A stretch of DNA of 45,250 nucleotides, from positions 1 to 45,250 of the IMG/VR virus record IMGVR_UViG_3300033151_000232. One strand, 5' to 3'. The stretch's first letter is position 1. Each line of letters opens with the position of its first letter. The translations under genes were made by a program, and so were the position numbers. Origin of the DNA: a virus. Below, piece by piece: positions 1 through 6,612 of the stretch. The notes under the pieces were generated by a model that saw nothing but the letters and a program-made list of their open reading frames with translations, searched no databases and was not told where the DNA came from.

Positions 1-89
1 CTCCTCAACTGGAAACCCAACACTTCGAATGGTCCAACTCCCTGGAAGTATGGGAAGTAGACCACGTAGCCGAATTAATTAAATACTAG
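1..89 (+). CDS. C-terminal end of an unrecognised protein (partial)
   Basis: The frame whose codons begin at position 3 is open from the window edge to a TAG at 87-89. It gives a 28-residue tail ending in DHVAELIKY. The other two plus frames look less protein-like and also stop early. The stop lies 5 nt before the next ATG, which fits the tightly packed plus-strand genes that follow. Nothing can be said about function. Confidence 0.4.
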   Translation, partial: PQLETQHFEWSNSLEVWEVDHVAELIKY

Positions 90-94
90 GTATT

Positions 95-451
95 ATGAAG
101 GTAAGATCAAAGAGATTAATATTTGACCCTATGGGGTGGTGTTATCCTATCCCGTTGGCCATTATTATCCAATTCGATGATGGGTCTGAATTACGGGGGG
201 AAGTCCATAAACTTAATAAGGTTAATATGGTCCAATTCTATATCACCCAACCCCAGGAATCAAAGAATCTTGAAGAGTATTATGATAAGCTATCCCAGTT
301 TAGTATAGAGTTAAGGAAGATTGCAGCTCTTGCTGATTTCTTAAGAGCGGGAGACGTTGACCACAGTTTCAAATGGTACATGGGTACCAATGGAGTGGTA
401 TTCTTGGAACCCATCCCCATAAAATCTCTTCCTTACCTCCCACATTTTTAA
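95..451 (+). CDS. Unrecognised 118-aa protein
   Basis: I do not recognise this protein. It begins with a basic stretch (MKVRSKR), has no signal peptide or obvious membrane segment, and ends in YLPHF. The gene at 770-1018 also ends in LPHF, and in both cases the stop codon lies within the first bases of a 50-bp promoter-like repeat. The ATG is preceded by AATTAATTAAATA, the same sequence that closes those repeats, so this gene may have a related leader. It is the first complete gene of a co-directional run of small genes, likely early or host-takeover genes by inference from size and position. Confidence 0.75.
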   Translation: MKVRSKRLIFDPMGWCYPIPLAIIIQFDDGSELRGEVHKLNKVNMVQFYITQPQESKNLEEYYDKLSQFSIELRKIAALADFLRAGDVDHSFKWYMGTNGVVFLEPIPIKSLPYLPHF

Positions 452-492
452 CTATGGAACCCCTTTATTATATTGCAATAATTAATTAAATA
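443..492 (+). promoter_or_regulatory. 50-bp promoter-like repeat, copy 1
   Basis: This is the first of three near-identical 50-bp elements, each ending 11-19 nt before an ATG. The shared parts are CATTT..AACT at the 5' end, then TTATTATATTGCAATA, then TTAATTAAATA. It overlaps the stop codon of the upstream gene and lies 11 nt before the ATG at 504. It does not match the Bacteroidota TAnnTTTG -7 box exactly (TATATTG is the closest), so it may be a phage-specific promoter. The promoter role is inferred from conservation and position. Confidence 0.6.
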
Positions 493-503
493 TAAGGATA
501 AAG

Positions 504-767
504 ATGAAAGACGAATTATTATTCAAAGAAAGATTAAAAACTATACTAAGGCAATTGAGTAGTGACCAAGCAGATGAATTGTTTGAATCCATACTAAAGG
601 ATGACAGATTCTCTTACTTGGACTCATGCCCTAGCTTTGAGGATTTAAAACCCAAAGAAGTTAGATTCTTACACGACCAATTCATTGTAATCCAATACTC
701 AGACGACCACCGATTACAGGGGGAAGATATTAGGGGAGTATTAATATACCCATATAAAAGTGATTAA
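504..767 (+). CDS. Unrecognised 87-aa acidic protein
   Basis: I do not recognise this family. It is a small soluble protein with a helical, charged N-terminus (DELLFKERLKTILRQLSSDQADELFESIL) and no Cys cluster or membrane segment. A purine-rich stretch (AAGGATAAAG) directly precedes the ATG. It follows promoter-like repeat copy 1, and the next gene starts 3 nt after its stop, so the two form a short operon. Function is unknown. Confidence 0.72.
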   Translation: MKDELLFKERLKTILRQLSSDQADELFESILKDDRFSYLDSCPSFEDLKPKEVRFLHDQFIVIQYSDDHRLQGEDIRGVLIYPYKSD

Positions 768-769
768 TT

Positions 770-1018
770 ATGATATCGAAATCAGTATTAAAGTTTTTTC
801 CAAAAGCAAAGTATGTATTCGCAGAGGTCCCGGGATTAGTGGATGACATAATCCAAGTCGCCCCCTCTGCCCATATCCAGATATGTGGAGCTAACGCATT
901 CATGGGAGTAATTGAGAGAACAGAATCAATTATCTTCTCCAATGTCTTACCCACCCAGCAGGCTGCTGCTATGTACATACTTCATAAGATGGATAAATTA
1001 AACCTTCCTCATTTTTAA
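770..1018 (+). CDS. Unrecognised 82-aa protein
   Basis: The ATG is separated from the upstream stop by only two bases, so translation is probably coupled. The protein has an alternating hydrophobic pattern (VPGLVDDIIQVAPSAHIQIC) consistent with a compact alpha/beta domain, and it ends in NLPHF. The final codons run into promoter-like repeat copy 2. There is also an open minus frame over the same stretch (730-978), but the plus frame has the operon context. No function can be assigned. Confidence 0.65.
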   Translation: MISKSVLKFFPKAKYVFAEVPGLVDDIIQVAPSAHIQICGANAFMGVIERTESIIFSNVLPTQQAAAMYILHKMDKLNLPHF

Positions 1019-1058
1019 CTGTAGATCCTTTTTATTATATTGCAATATTAATTAAATA
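1010..1058 (+). promoter_or_regulatory. 50-bp promoter-like repeat, copy 2
   Basis: This second copy of the element is one base shorter (AATA-TTAATTAAATA). It overlaps the last codons of the upstream gene and lies 17 nt before the ATG at 1076. The 5' block CATTTTTAACT is identical to copy 1, and the middle block TTATTATATTGCAATA is identical in all three copies. Confidence 0.6.
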
Positions 1059-1075
1059 ATATAAATAAGGAAAAT

Positions 1076-1510
1076 ATGGAAAATATTAAAAAGATGACAG
1101 AATTCGTGAATCACGGATTAGGATTTAGCTTATTAAGAACTGAGTGGGATTTCACTCAGTGGGATGAGGATAAGCCAGCAGCAGTTAGTAGATTTGAATA
1201 TGCGGTTGCATTACAGAAAACTCTAGACGCAGCGGATGCTTTAGGTAGTATAGAACACACCTGCGACTGGGATCCGATTATAATGATAGATATGAGGGAC
1301 GGTACAAGGTTAGAATCCAGTTCACATTATTATCAATTGGTGGATGTTCAGGAAGAGTTTATAAAAATAGAAACTCCAGATAAAGAAGCCTTAGAGGATG
1401 TTTACTCGGGTGACATGGATATGGAGATCTACAAATTTTATGATGCAGAAGAAGGAGTTATTACTATTCCGATGGAGAAAATTAAGAGTATAACTATTGA
1501 CCCGCAATAA
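1076..1510 (+). CDS. Unrecognised 144-aa acidic protein
   Basis: This is a strongly acidic soluble protein with a helical N-terminal third and a beta-rich, acidic C-terminus (MEKIKSITIDPQ). I see no catalytic motif. It is the first gene after promoter-like repeat copy 2 and probably heads an operon that runs through 1523, 1944, 2266, 2476 and 2838, all in the same direction with gaps of 3-16 nt. Function is unknown; an acidic DNA mimic is possible but not shown. Confidence 0.75.
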   Translation: MENIKKMTEFVNHGLGFSLLRTEWDFTQWDEDKPAAVSRFEYAVALQKTLDAADALGSIEHTCDWDPIIMIDMRDGTRLESSSHYYQLVDVQEEFIKIETPDKEALEDVYSGDMDMEIYKFYDAEEGVITIPMEKIKSITIDPQ

Positions 1511-1522
1511 AGGAAGAAAATT

Positions 1523-1927
1523 ATGAAGAAATTAACTTACAAAGAGGCAAAGGGAGAATTACTAGATAATTTCTCGAATATGCGAGATACAGGGGCAGCC
1601 CTGGACGAGGTATTGGATGATTTCCAAGACCCAGATTCAATCGATTTAATAAACCAAGCCCACCAGGACTTAATAAGGTATAAAGCTTATGAAGAGCTTG
1701 AAGATGAGATCGAGACCACTATTAAGGAACTTGTAGGAAAAACCCCAACTGTGAACATCCAAGTTTTTGAAGACGAACTTATTCAATTTATCAAAGATCA
1801 CCAGTATGTTAAGGAACAGGACGCAGACCCTGGAGTTATTAGAGAAAATGACGGAATCACGGTAAACCTACATACTGTAAATGGAGAATTCGAAAGGGTA
1901 GTTATTAGAATGGATTACATTGGATAA
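1523..1927 (+). CDS. Unrecognised 134-aa acidic helical protein
   Basis: The gene has a purine-rich ribosome-binding region (AGGAAGAAAATT) before its ATG. The product is rich in Asp and Glu, with a helical segment around residues 50-70 (EELEDEIETTIKELVG) and a C-terminal beta pattern (GITVNLHTVNGEFERVVIRM). No Cys, signal peptide or membrane segment is present. It sits 12 nt after the previous stop. Function is unknown. Confidence 0.75.
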   Translation: MKKLTYKEAKGELLDNFSNMRDTGAALDEVLDDFQDPDSIDLINQAHQDLIRYKAYEELEDEIETTIKELVGKTPTVNIQVFEDELIQFIKDHQYVKEQDADPGVIRENDGITVNLHTVNGEFERVVIRMDYIG

Positions 1928-1943
1928 AACGAAAGGAAAAGAT

Positions 1944-2255
1944 ATGTTTTTAGATGATCAATTAATAGAGATAGTAGAGAACGCTGTAATCAACAGTGCC
2001 CAGGATATATCAGTAGTCCGAGTGGGGGTGGTGGATGCCTGTCTCAATAATATTAGAAAAAAAGTAGAAAAATATAACGATAAAGATGTCCCTAAATCAA
2101 TACTCAGGATATGGGTAAGTCAAGTAGAATGTTTATATAACTCGTTTTTACAACGAGGGACAAAGCATAAGTCTCATACTGTGAACACCTTGGTTAAGTA
2201 TTTTAAGCAGCACCCTTTCTCATATTGGGTTGAGGGAACTATATTAGATTTTTAA
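1944..2255 (+). CDS. Unrecognised 103-aa protein
   Basis: The frame is open from a TTG at 1920 that overlaps the upstream gene, but the ATG at 1944 has a good purine-rich leader (AAAGGAAAAGAT) and is chosen here. The protein is helical with a basic middle (NNIRKKVEKYNDKDVPKSI) and an aromatic C-terminus. It is possibly nucleic-acid binding, but no named fold is recognisable. Confidence 0.68.
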   Translation: MFLDDQLIEIVENAVINSAQDISVVRVGVVDACLNNIRKKVEKYNDKDVPKSILRIWVSQVECLYNSFLQRGTKHKSHTVNTLVKYFKQHPFSYWVEGTILDF

Positions 2256-2265
2256 AGGAAGAATT

Positions 2266-2472
2266 ATGAAAACACTACACGTTATAAGATTTACCCGAGA
2301 AGAAGTCGGCAAGGAGTGGGGATTAGAATTACCCACTAGGGACAAAGGGGATGTATATGCCCGATGTAACAAGGATGGCATAGTAAACTGGGATTCAACC
2401 CTAGTCTACGAGGCCCACGAATTAGTAGGAAGAGATAATGTTAAATTAATTAAATATAAAGGAAAGGAATAA
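2266..2472 (+). CDS. Unrecognised 68-aa protein
   Basis: This small protein follows AAAGGAAGAATT, a good ribosome-binding region, 10 nt after the previous stop. It begins with a beta-like strand (KTLHVIRF) and carries a mixed charged body without Cys clusters. The gene ends 3 nt before the next ATG. I do not recognise it. Confidence 0.68.
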   Translation: MKTLHVIRFTREEVGKEWGLELPTRDKGDVYARCNKDGIVNWDSTLVYEAHELVGRDNVKLIKYKGKE

Positions 2473-2475
2473 GTT

Positions 2476-2826
2476 ATGAACGCGACATTTAGAGTATTTA
2501 ACAATGTAATGCAAGACCAGGCAGAAGTCCAGGCTAAGGCCATTATGGTTATGGTTAAAGACCTATTATCAGAATACGATCTAACGTCAGAGGTCCAGTT
2601 AGAGACAACAGAGGAGGAGCCCATGAACCAGTATAAAATCCGCCTTAGTGGGTTTTCGAAAACTTACCAACCCACATACAAGGTCGAGTTGGACAGAGGA
2701 GATTGGAGTCTAAGGTTATCTACTATGTATTTAGAGTTATCAGAATTCTCTGCTAGAGACAAAGGAATACTCCTATTGATCCAGGCGGACATAGAGCAAT
2801 ACCTTGAAATGTTTAATAACGACTAA
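2476..2826 (+). CDS. Unrecognised 116-aa protein
   Basis: The predicted pattern is helix (residues 1-35), then a beta-rich centre (YKIRLSGF, YKVELDRGDWSLRLS), then a C-terminal helix ending in FNND. It is soluble, acidic and without known motifs. The gene lies between two small genes of the same operon with spacers of 3 and 11 nt. Function is unknown. Confidence 0.72.
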   Translation: MNATFRVFNNVMQDQAEVQAKAIMVMVKDLLSEYDLTSEVQLETTEEEPMNQYKIRLSGFSKTYQPTYKVELDRGDWSLRLSTMYLELSEFSARDKGILLLIQADIEQYLEMFNND

Positions 2827-2837
2827 AGGAGAAAGAC

Positions 2838-3125
2838 ATGGAATCTATATTTATGGAATACAAGAAAGCAAAGGTCCTGGTTGTCCTAACAAGGTCCGCA
2901 ATAATGGGTTGGATAGGACATCGGGAAGCTCTCGATGGCATAGGGCTAGAACGGGATTTAAGGAACATAACTAAGGAGTTATGTTTAGAGGCCAAGAAGT
3001 GGCCCTACAAGACATACCAACCGAATCGCCCTACTGACGATATCAAGCTAACAGACCGGGAGGATATCCTAGTACAAATGTTTATGGATAGCCAAAAGGT
3101 TATAGAAGCATTCGAAGGAAGATAA
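2838..3125 (+). CDS. Unrecognised 95-aa protein
   Basis: A strong Shine-Dalgarno-like AAAGGAGAAAGAC precedes the ATG. The product has an amphipathic N-terminal half and a polar C-terminal half with a helical end (DSQKVIEAFEGR). It is the last gene of the first operon; a stem-loop follows at 3150-3178. No function can be assigned. Confidence 0.72.
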   Translation: MESIFMEYKKAKVLVVLTRSAIMGWIGHREALDGIGLERDLRNITKELCLEAKKWPYKTYQPNRPTDDIKLTDREDILVQMFMDSQKVIEAFEGR

Positions 3126-3149
3126 GAATACAGGGGAATACCCCGCTAG

Positions 3150-3178
3150 AACAGCAATGTTATCACAATATTGCTGTT
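3150..3178 (+). terminator. Stem-loop after the first operon
   Basis: AACAGCAAT (3150-3158) pairs perfectly with ATTGCTGTT (3170-3178) around an 11-nt loop. The sequence after the stem is T-rich but broken by G (TGTTTGTGTG), so termination strength is uncertain. A small GGGG-AATA-CCCC hairpin sits just upstream at 3133-3144. Confidence 0.5.
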
Positions 3179-3191
3179 TGTTTGTGTGTAC

Positions 3192-3223
3192 CTTGCAACC
3201 AGTCAAATAATGTATTATATTTG
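3192..3223 (+). promoter_or_regulatory. Bacteroidota-type promoter upstream of 3315
   Basis: A -33 element CTTG (3192-3195) and a -7 element TATATTTG (3216-3223) fit the Bacteroidota consensus TTTG / TAnnTTTG with a 20-base spacer. This would start transcription near 3230 and give a leader of about 85 nt. The leader contains a small CCGCT/AGCGG hairpin just after the start site. It also argues against the longer upstream starts of the 3315 gene, which would overlap the promoter. Confidence 0.6.
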
Positions 3224-3314
3224 TACTGCCGCTTTTATAGCGGTTAAGGGGTGGTGTACTAATCCTCAAGCGGGTAAACCAAGTGGGGAAGGAATAACTA
3301 ACAAATACCAATCG

Positions 3315-4055
3315 ATGGAGAAGAAGAATAGACAGGTGATTATAATAAGGAAAGCCCGACCAAGGGGTTTTACGAATGTTTGCAGGTCGCAATCTAGAGA
3401 TACGATATTTGATACTGCGATCAAGGAGTTCCTAGCCGGGAATTTACCAGATGCAGTAGCCTTATCCGCCATGGAGTTCTCCACGCTGTACAGAATACCC
3501 TATCAGATGGTAGCTGCTAGAATCAAAGATGGGCTTGCTTCCGAACTGTTACAAGGAGGGGATATAAAGAAGACACTAGAAGAAGAAAGGTTAAAGCTCC
3601 TCTCGTCATCCCTTTATAGAATAGGCGATTCCGACCTACAGCTTCAACGTCTCGTTTCCCACCTCGCCCGCCGAGTCGCCCAGAACCCGAAGGCCTGGCC
3701 CGATCTAATCAAGGAACTCAACTCAGCGATAGGCAACCAGATCAAGCTTACCGAAACCGGCTTCAAGGCTATAACCCTACTCAACCAAGCCCTAGCCACT
3801 GTCCCAGAGGATTCCCTAGAGATCACCGAGAAGGATCTAACCAGGGACCAAATCCTAACCGTGATAGACAAAGCTCACCCGGAACAGGACTTCTCCCAAT
3901 ACCTAGAACAGACACCAATCATCTCTCCCCATAACCTAGGGACCGGGAAGAGGACCACCAAGTCCCTAAAGATTGCAGAGAGCCACGAATTCAATAAGGC
4001 CCAGGAGATCGATCCCGTTAAAATCCACCAAGAGATCACAGTTACCCCACGTTAA
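3315..4055 (+). CDS. Possible DNA-binding protein, candidate terminase small subunit
   Basis: The frame is open from a TTG at 3171, but that region contains a stem-loop and a promoter, so the ATG at 3315 is preferred (246 aa). The N-terminus is basic. Around residues 35-65 a segment with the rhythm of a helix-turn-helix appears (AVALSAMEFSTLYRIPYQMVAARI). A long helical region, probably an oligomerisation domain, follows at about 75-150, then a polar C-terminus. This order resembles terminase small subunits, but the gene is about 10 kb upstream of terL, so the assignment is only a suggestion. The 3600-4050 part is clearly richer in GC than its neighbours. A DNA-binding regulator is an equal alternative. 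Confidence 0.55.
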   Translation: MEKKNRQVIIIRKARPRGFTNVCRSQSRDTIFDTAIKEFLAGNLPDAVALSAMEFSTLYRIPYQMVAARIKDGLASELLQGGDIKKTLEEERLKLLSSSLYRIGDSDLQLQRLVSHLARRVAQNPKAWPDLIKELNSAIGNQIKLTETGFKAITLLNQALATVPEDSLEITEKDLTRDQILTVIDKAHPEQDFSQYLEQTPIISPHNLGTGKRTTKSLKIAESHEFNKAQEIDPVKIHQEITVTPR

Positions 4056-4215
4056 GCAGGAAATAAATTACTGCTTACGTCGAGCTATGTACTGAGGAAC
4101 GATCGTTCGAAGAAACGCTTAATAGGGAAACGCTTTAGTGAGGAGACGAGGAAGTGAAGAAACGGCCACCAAGGATTTCCATCCCTTCTTTTTATCTCAA
4201 AAGGTTTATCCTATT
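4056..4215 (+). other. Structured non-coding region
   Basis: No gene is supported here. The first 25 bases form a hairpin that overlaps the 3315 gene's stop (TTAAGCAG / CTGCTTA). A perfect 12-bp palindrome GAACGATCGTTC lies at 4097-4108, GAAACGCTT occurs twice close together, and a 16-base block (4147-4162, CGAGGAAGTGAAGAAA) is identical to one at 5999-6014. AAGGAT / ATCCCTT followed by CTTTTT near 4172-4194 looks like a terminator. A small RNA or a protein-binding site is possible. Confidence 0.4.
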
Positions 4216-4265
4216 TCATTTGCAACTTAAGATCCCTTTTATTATATTGCAATAATTAATTAAAT
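4216..4265 (+). promoter_or_regulatory. 50-bp promoter-like repeat, copy 3
   Basis: This third copy matches copies 1 and 2 across TTATTATATTGCAATA and AATTAATTAAATA, with small changes in the 5' part (CATTTGCAACT). It lies 19 nt before the ATG at 4285, more than 3 kb from the other copies, so the similarity is unlikely to be simple local duplication. Confidence 0.6.
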
Positions 4266-4284
4266 AATAATAAAAAGGGAAATT

Positions 4285-4764
4285 ATGGAAGTACAAGGAA
4301 CAGGTTTTAAATTCGTTTTTAACAAGTCGGAAGCACTTACAACAAACGAACCTGCCAAGCGGGGCAGAAGAAAAGGAACTAAAGCTAAGAAGCAGAAGTC
4401 ACCAGGAGATTACTCTAAGGAGATATTCGATGCACTTAAAGAATCGGAGATGGGAGACTCAGTATTTCTCAACCAGTACATTCGATCAAGGGTTGCAACT
4501 AAGGCCCGGAGGCAATTAAATACACTGGAAAAAATCAATCGGAACCAAGCTATTGAGAAGGCTAAAAAGGCAGAGTTAAATAAGAAGGAGATCATCGCTA
4601 GATTCAATACAAAGGACTTTATCATGGTATTCTGGGAACTGAATAACGGGACGATTTACAAGGAAGTACACTGCAGGCCAGGGCTTAAAATAGGCTTGGA
4701 TGATAAACTCCAAGAAATAGAGGTAGGGTTTAAGGTTAACAACGATAAATACTCGGTATCATGA
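4285..4764 (+). CDS. Basic protein with AT-hook-like segment, unrecognised family
   Basis: The 159-aa product has a basic stretch at residues 25-38 (KRGRRKGTKAKKQK) resembling an AT-hook or nuclear-type basic patch, then a helical region rich in Lys and Arg (KARRQLNTLEKINRNQAIEKAKKAEL), then a beta-like C-terminal domain. Nucleic-acid binding is the most economical inference. It is driven by promoter-like repeat copy 3, and its TGA overlaps the ATG of the next gene (ATGA), so the operon continues. Confidence 0.72.
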   Translation: MEVQGTGFKFVFNKSEALTTNEPAKRGRRKGTKAKKQKSPGDYSKEIFDALKESEMGDSVFLNQYIRSRVATKARRQLNTLEKINRNQAIEKAKKAELNKKEIIARFNTKDFIMVFWELNNGTIYKEVHCRPGLKIGLDDKLQEIEVGFKVNNDKYSVS

Positions 4765-4967
4765 TGCAGGGTTTCACAGAATTCTTAAGGGAGATGAGGA
4801 TATTAGAAGCTCTCTCTAAGATCCGGCAATCACAAGATAAGATAAGGGATAGAACCCTCCAAGCTTCCCCAAAGAAGCTAAAGGATCCAGTAGTACCAAA
4901 GTACAGAACCTTCCCCAGGAAGGGATCAGAGAACAGGATAAACCAAAATAGGAAGGATAAGTTATGA
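4761..4967 (+). CDS. Unrecognised 68-aa basic protein
   Basis: It starts within the stop of the preceding gene (ATGA overlap) and ends with another ATGA overlap with the 31-aa gene that follows. The product is short, basic and low in hydrophobic residues in its C-terminal half (RTFPRKGSENRINQNRKDKL), so that part may be disordered or bind nucleic acid. Function is unknown. Confidence 0.55.
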   Translation: MMQGFTEFLREMRILEALSKIRQSQDKIRDRTLQASPKKLKDPVVPKYRTFPRKGSENRINQNRKDKL

Positions 4968-5059
4968 ACATCACATGTATAATTATTCTAGGATCATTTG
5001 TAATCCTAGTAGCAGCAGGTCCGCTATTCCAATCGATACTAAAACAGTGGAGAGGATAG
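4964..5059 (+). CDS. 31-aa single-span membrane peptide
   Basis: This short frame starts at the ATG that overlaps the upstream TGA and stops 1 nt before the next ATG at 5061. It encodes one hydrophobic segment (IIILGSFVILVAAGPLF) followed by a basic tail (SILKQWRG), typical of a tiny inner-membrane peptide with the tail in the cytoplasm. Its perfect fit between two genes in overlapping or abutting arrangement supports it. A role in membrane effects or superinfection control is possible but only inferred. Confidence 0.55.
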   Translation: MNITCIIILGSFVILVAAGPLFQSILKQWRG

Positions 5060-5060
5060 G

Positions 5061-5498
5061 ATGGAACTAACAATTAAGAAAAGAAAAACCCAAGAATGGT
5101 ACCTCAAGGCAATAACATCTGCAGAGGTAACCATCCATAGGTACCAATACGCAATAGAACTAATAGAGTCAGACATCAACATAAAGCATGTATTTAACGA
5201 ACTGAACCTACTATCTAGAAGGGGATGTAAGTACTGTACGGTATTCTATGAAGACTCTACTATCAAGAACAGCCTTCACCTATGCACCCTCTGCCCAATG
5301 TACCAACCGCCCAAGGTAGTAGGTCCCAGCTGGAACCGGGCAGTATCCCCTGTCACCACTTGCTCTAACCATATCACATTCCAGAGGATCTCTCATGCCC
5401 CAACGGTAGGAGATCCCTTACCCATGATCCAAGCCATTAAGGCAAGGATATCATATCACAAAGGATTAATAACAAGGATGAAAAAGAAACTATTATGA
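5061..5498 (+). CDS. Putative zinc-binding 145-aa protein
   Basis: The product carries CKYC (C56, C59), CTLC (C75, C78) and C101-x2-H104, a spacing typical of a structural zinc site. The N-terminal 50 residues are helical and the C-terminus ends in a basic helix (YHKGLITRMKKKLL). I do not recognise the family. The gene abuts the preceding peptide gene (1 nt) and overlaps the following one by 4 nt (ATGA), so it is an inner gene of the 4285-5689 operon. DNA or RNA binding is plausible. Confidence 0.68.
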   Translation: MELTIKKRKTQEWYLKAITSAEVTIHRYQYAIELIESDINIKHVFNELNLLSRRGCKYCTVFYEDSTIKNSLHLCTLCPMYQPPKVVGPSWNRAVSPVTTCSNHITFQRISHAPTVGDPLPMIQAIKARISYHKGLITRMKKKLL

Positions 5499-5689
5499 AA
5501 AACAGAACTACAGATGAGCTAGGACTAATAATCGGGGGATTATTAACGATAGAAGAGGATGGGAAGCTAAGGGATCCTGCCCATGCCCAATCCCTGGATA
5601 ACCTCATTAAGGAGATCCAAGACGAATTAACATCAAGAGGTAAAGAAGGGTATGATTTATATTCCAATCAGTACTACGAGTTCCATTAA
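5495..5689 (+). CDS. Unrecognised 64-aa acidic protein
   Basis: This is the last gene of the 4285-5689 operon, translationally coupled by an ATGA overlap. The product is acidic and helical (AQSLDNLIKEIQDELTSRGKEG) with an aromatic C-terminus. A small AGGGTT-CCAT-AACCCT hairpin follows the stop at 5695-5710 and may end transcription. Function is unknown. Confidence 0.62.
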   Translation: MKNRTTDELGLIIGGLLTIEEDGKLRDPAHAQSLDNLIKEIQDELTSRGKEGYDLYSNQYYEFH

Positions 5690-6050
5690 GAGATAGGGTT
5701 CCATAACCCTTCCTTAGATAAGGCAACAGGTTAAGGGCATCCCATCCTTATCCTGGCCTTGTCGTGTTTACGGAAGGCCATAGCTATAGACCGCTATATT
5801 ATACTATAAGTATTTGTGCTATGTATATGCAGTAAGTAAGCATACTTAAGCTAACCATGGCTATCCCTACATATATCCCTAAGCATTCTGGTAGTGCATT
5901 AGTTGTATCATAAAAGCAGAGAGGTTCATGGCGGTAGTCAGAGCTAAGCACCCTGGTCACGTAGGCTCGAAGTTATGTATTTAAAGGGACGGATGTAGCG
6001 AGGAAGTGAAGAAAGCGCCACTGATGGAGGTTACTCCGATTAGTAGAGCC
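5690..6050 (+). other. Non-coding stretch with several stem-loops
   Basis: No convincing gene is present. Visible structures are AGGGTT/AACCCT at 5695-5710 and TGGCCTT/AAGGCCA at 5754-5780. The block CGAGGAAGTGAAGAAA at 5999-6014 is identical to 4147-4162. I looked for a tRNA T-arm and found no match. The length and structure suggest an untranslated RNA, a packaging or replication site, or decayed sequence; none can be chosen from sequence alone. Confidence 0.4.
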
Positions 6051-6182
6051 ATGTGGGGAGGCTACCGATGTCGGGAAGAATCGCCGACCGGGCGAGCTAT
6101 CAGAACTAAGGACGTAATGTGGGGAGGCTACCGATGTCGGGAAGAATCGCCGACCGGGCGAGCTATCAGAACTAAGGACGTA
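6051..6182 (+). repeat. Exact 66-bp tandem duplication
   Basis: Two directly adjacent copies, 6051-6116 and 6117-6182, are identical across 66 bp. The unit is GC-rich compared with the sequence that follows and contains small inverted repeats such as TCGCC/GGCGA. Since 66 is a multiple of three, the duplication keeps a GTG-started frame (6006-6215) open, but that frame has no gene-like context. A perfect match implies a recent duplication or an active repeat-binding site. Confidence 0.9.
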
Positions 6183-6411
6183 AGGGCGGAAATGCGGAAA
6201 TTAATAAATTTTTAATATATACATAACGGTTAAACGAGTATATTAATAAAAATAATTTATTTTGCTTTTAAGATACTTTTTTTATTAATTAATATAATGT
6301 ACTAAAATAATAATTGAGTAGCTTAAAAGTAAATTAAAAGCTATTCTAATCTAAATTAATACATTTGTTCAGTTAGTTATTTATTTATTTAATCAAAAGT
6401 TTTTTTATTTA
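6183..6411. other. AT-rich non-coding start of the low-GC island
   Basis: Composition changes abruptly near 6200 to very AT-rich sequence, and no gene is seen until 6613. A hairpin based on AGCTT / AAGCT lies near 6330. I found no flanking direct repeat or integrase that would define an insertion. Confidence 0.5.
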
Positions 6412-6444
6412 TTTGTTATTTGTATTAAAATTTTATTATCTTTG
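6412..6444 (+). promoter_or_regulatory. Bacteroidota-type promoter of the AT-rich island
   Basis: A -33 TTTG (6412-6415) and a -7 TATCTTTG (6437-6444) with a 21-base spacer match the Bacteroidota housekeeping promoter. The leader is about 165 nt and includes a small GAGT / ACTC hairpin around 6450-6475. The promoter type differs from the 50-bp phage-like repeats, in line with a separate origin of this island. Confidence 0.6.
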
Positions 6445-6612
6445 TAAAAGTAGCGAGTGAAAAATTTACTCACAGTTCTTTAAATCCTTGAATATCAAAA
6501 CTTTAGAGATTAAAGTGTAAAATTTGACAAATAGAAAAATAGTTTTATAAGTATTTTTTGACTATATATTAATAAAAAGTACATTTTATTTATTTATTCT
6601 AAAATTATAATT

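Noticed and set aside
730-978. 82-codon minus frame over 770-1018
   Set aside because: Antisense to a gene with good operon context; treated as a shadow.
3171-3314. TTG or ATG start extending the 3315 gene upstream
   Set aside because: The region contains a stem-loop (3150-3178) and a good TTTG / TAnnTTTG promoter (3192-3223), so the coding start is taken at 3315.
5900-6000. tRNA gene near GCTCGAAG
   Set aside because: The T-arm does not pair and no acceptor or anticodon arms could be drawn.
6023-6050. Hammerhead-like ribozyme (CTGATG followed by a GAGG/CTCC stem)
   Set aside because: The required GAAA after the stem is absent and the other stems do not form.
6006-6215. GTG-started 69-codon frame across the 66-bp repeats
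   Set aside because: It stays open mainly because the repeat length is a multiple of three; it has no ribosome-binding context and the surroundings are non-coding.
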